Assembly (NCBI RefSeq): GCF_001039475.1 | Contig: NZ_LELK01000001.1 | Location: 1,151,735 to 1,215,734 of the forward strand | Length of the DNA: 64,000 bases | Reading direction: 5' to 3' | Source: Guptibacillus hwajinpoensis | GTDB lineage: Bacteria; Bacillota; Bacilli; Bacillales; Guptibacillaceae | Part shown: piece after piece, positions 63,295 through 64,000 of the stretch | Layout: each line of letters begins with the position of its first letter | How positions within the stretch are numbered: position 1 is the first letter of the stretch | Notes under the pieces: model-generated | What the model saw: only the letters and a program-made list of their open reading frames with translations | The model's database searches: none | What the model was told of the DNA's origin: nothing | Made by a program: the position numbers and the translations under genes

Positions 63295-63423
63295 CCACTA
63301 CTCCCTTATCTTCAACTACATTTGTTCATAAGTTATTCTTATCATAAATCATCATTATAATCTAATTTCGTTATGGTTGGAAGAGGAATATACTGTAGGA
63401 AGAACCACAAAAGGATGATGGCA

Positions 63424-64000
63424 ATGGAATGGTTATGGTTATTCGTAATTGGAATTGTGGCAACGTTCATTGGAACGTTGTCTGGAAGCGGTGGCTTGAT
63501 TAATGTTCCTGCTATGATCTTACTTGGTCTTCCTATTCACTCGATCATATCAGCGAATAAATTCTCTAATATGCTCAGTTCTTTTTCAAGTTTTTACGTA
63601 CTGCTTAGACGAAAAGAATTGGCGTTCAAAGAAGCAATGAAAACGGGTCCGATTGCACTTGCTGGAGGTATACTTGGAGGATTATTCGCTTCGTCTCTCT
63701 CGCAACAATCGCTTCAACTGTTCGCAGGTGGAATGCTAATTGTAGCGCTTGGGCTATCTTTTTTAAAGAAGAAAAAAACCAATTATTCCTCAAGAATTGT
63801 TCCTAGCAGAGCTCTACCATTCGTTGGAGTGATTGGTTGGTACGACGGAACGTTTGGACCGGGTCAAGCAACCCTTCAGATGAATCTATTCCGCCATGTT
63901 GGGATCTCCTATCTTGCTTCAATCGGATTAACTAGATTTAATACCTTTTTAAGTTGCACAGGTGCGGTGGTCGTCTACTTCTTCAGTGGCCATTTAAATA
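63424..64000 (+). CDS. TauE/SafE-family permease (3' end outside window)
   Basis: An open frame of 192 codons that reaches the right edge without a stop. The product begins MEWLWLFVIGIVATFIGTLS and shows the family signature GSGGLINVPAMILLGLP, then NKFSNMLSSFSSF and later FGPGQATLQMN; five or more hydrophobic helices are already visible. The TauE/SafE/TSUP family exports sulfite, sulfoacetate or other organic anions; the substrate is unknown. ATG 63424 has AAAGGATG 6 nt upstream; ATGs at 63415 and 63418 lie in that site. Confidence 0.85.
   Translation, partial: MEWLWLFVIGIVATFIGTLSGSGGLINVPAMILLGLPIHSIISANKFSNMLSSFSSFYVLLRRKELAFKEAMKTGPIALAGGILGGLFASSLSQQSLQLFAGGMLIVALGLSFLKKKKTNYSSRIVPSRALPFVGVIGWYDGTFGPGQATLQMNLFRHVGISYLASIGLTRFNTFLSCTGAVVVYFFSGHLN

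Overview
The window is a core chromosomal segment of a low-to-moderate G+C Firmicute of the family Bacillaceae. Gene content and order match the ykuM-ylbG part of the Bacillus subtilis chromosome read in reverse: ylbG-ylbF-ylbE-ylbD-ylbC-ylbB, ctaF-E-D-C-B/ctaA, pycA, ftsW, ylaN, glsA, ylaL, ylaK, ylaJ, ylaI, ylaH, typA, ylaF, yktC, ykzI, yktB, yktA, speA, sr1, pdhD-C-B-A, ykyA, def, ykrA, rpoY-rnjA, ktrC, yknUV, ykuU, ykuT, ykuS, ykuR, dapH, ccpC. Strong GGAGG-type ribosome binding sites and many TTG starts fit the group. The species cannot be named from the sequence. No rRNA, tRNA, prophage, CRISPR array or complete insertion sequence was found.

Layout. 1-9.4 kb: small ylb genes, including the Fe-S biofilm/competence regulator RicF (YlbF), a spore-coat-like YlbD, two CAP-domain extracellular proteins and a YugN-CBS fusion. 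9.4-15.6 kb: caa3-type cytochrome c oxidase (ctaCDEF) with divergent heme O and heme A synthases (ctaB, ctaA); ctaG is not present here. 15.6-20.3 kb: pyruvate carboxylase and FtsW. 20.5-31 kb: a small site-2-type protease, YlaN, glutaminase, PhoH-family PIN-ATPase, sporulation lipoprotein YlaJ, TypA/BipA and inositol monophosphatase. 31-38.7 kb: yktAB, nitronate monooxygenase-like enzyme, arginine decarboxylase, a 37-residue SR1P-like peptide gene, a polysaccharide deacetylase and a glycine-betaine-type BCCT transporter. 39-44 kb: pyruvate dehydrogenase operon. 44.4-50.9 kb: YkyA, peptide deformylase, YkrA, an EamA transporter, RNA polymerase epsilon (rpoY), RNase J1, KtrC. 51-53.4 kb: cytochrome bd oxidase with a palindromic redox-regulator-like operator on its promoter. 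53.9-64 kb: heterodimeric ABC exporter, peroxiredoxin, MscS channel, ChaB, YkuS, the acetyl branch of lysine/diaminopimelate synthesis (dapH, ykuR), a CcpC-like LysR regulator and a truncated TauE/SafE permease.

The genes form a picture of central carbon flow (pyruvate carboxylase, pyruvate dehydrogenase, CcpC-type control), two alternative terminal oxidases with their heme supply, cell-envelope synthesis (DapH/YkuR, FtsW, deacetylase) and RNA metabolism. The least ordinary content lies between genes: two families of non-coding, terminal-inverted-repeat elements (MITE-like), one starting GGCTATGTTA and one starting GGCTCTTTTC. Several copies keep 8-bp target duplications, and at 60.2-60.4 kb a member of one family is inserted inside a member of the other.
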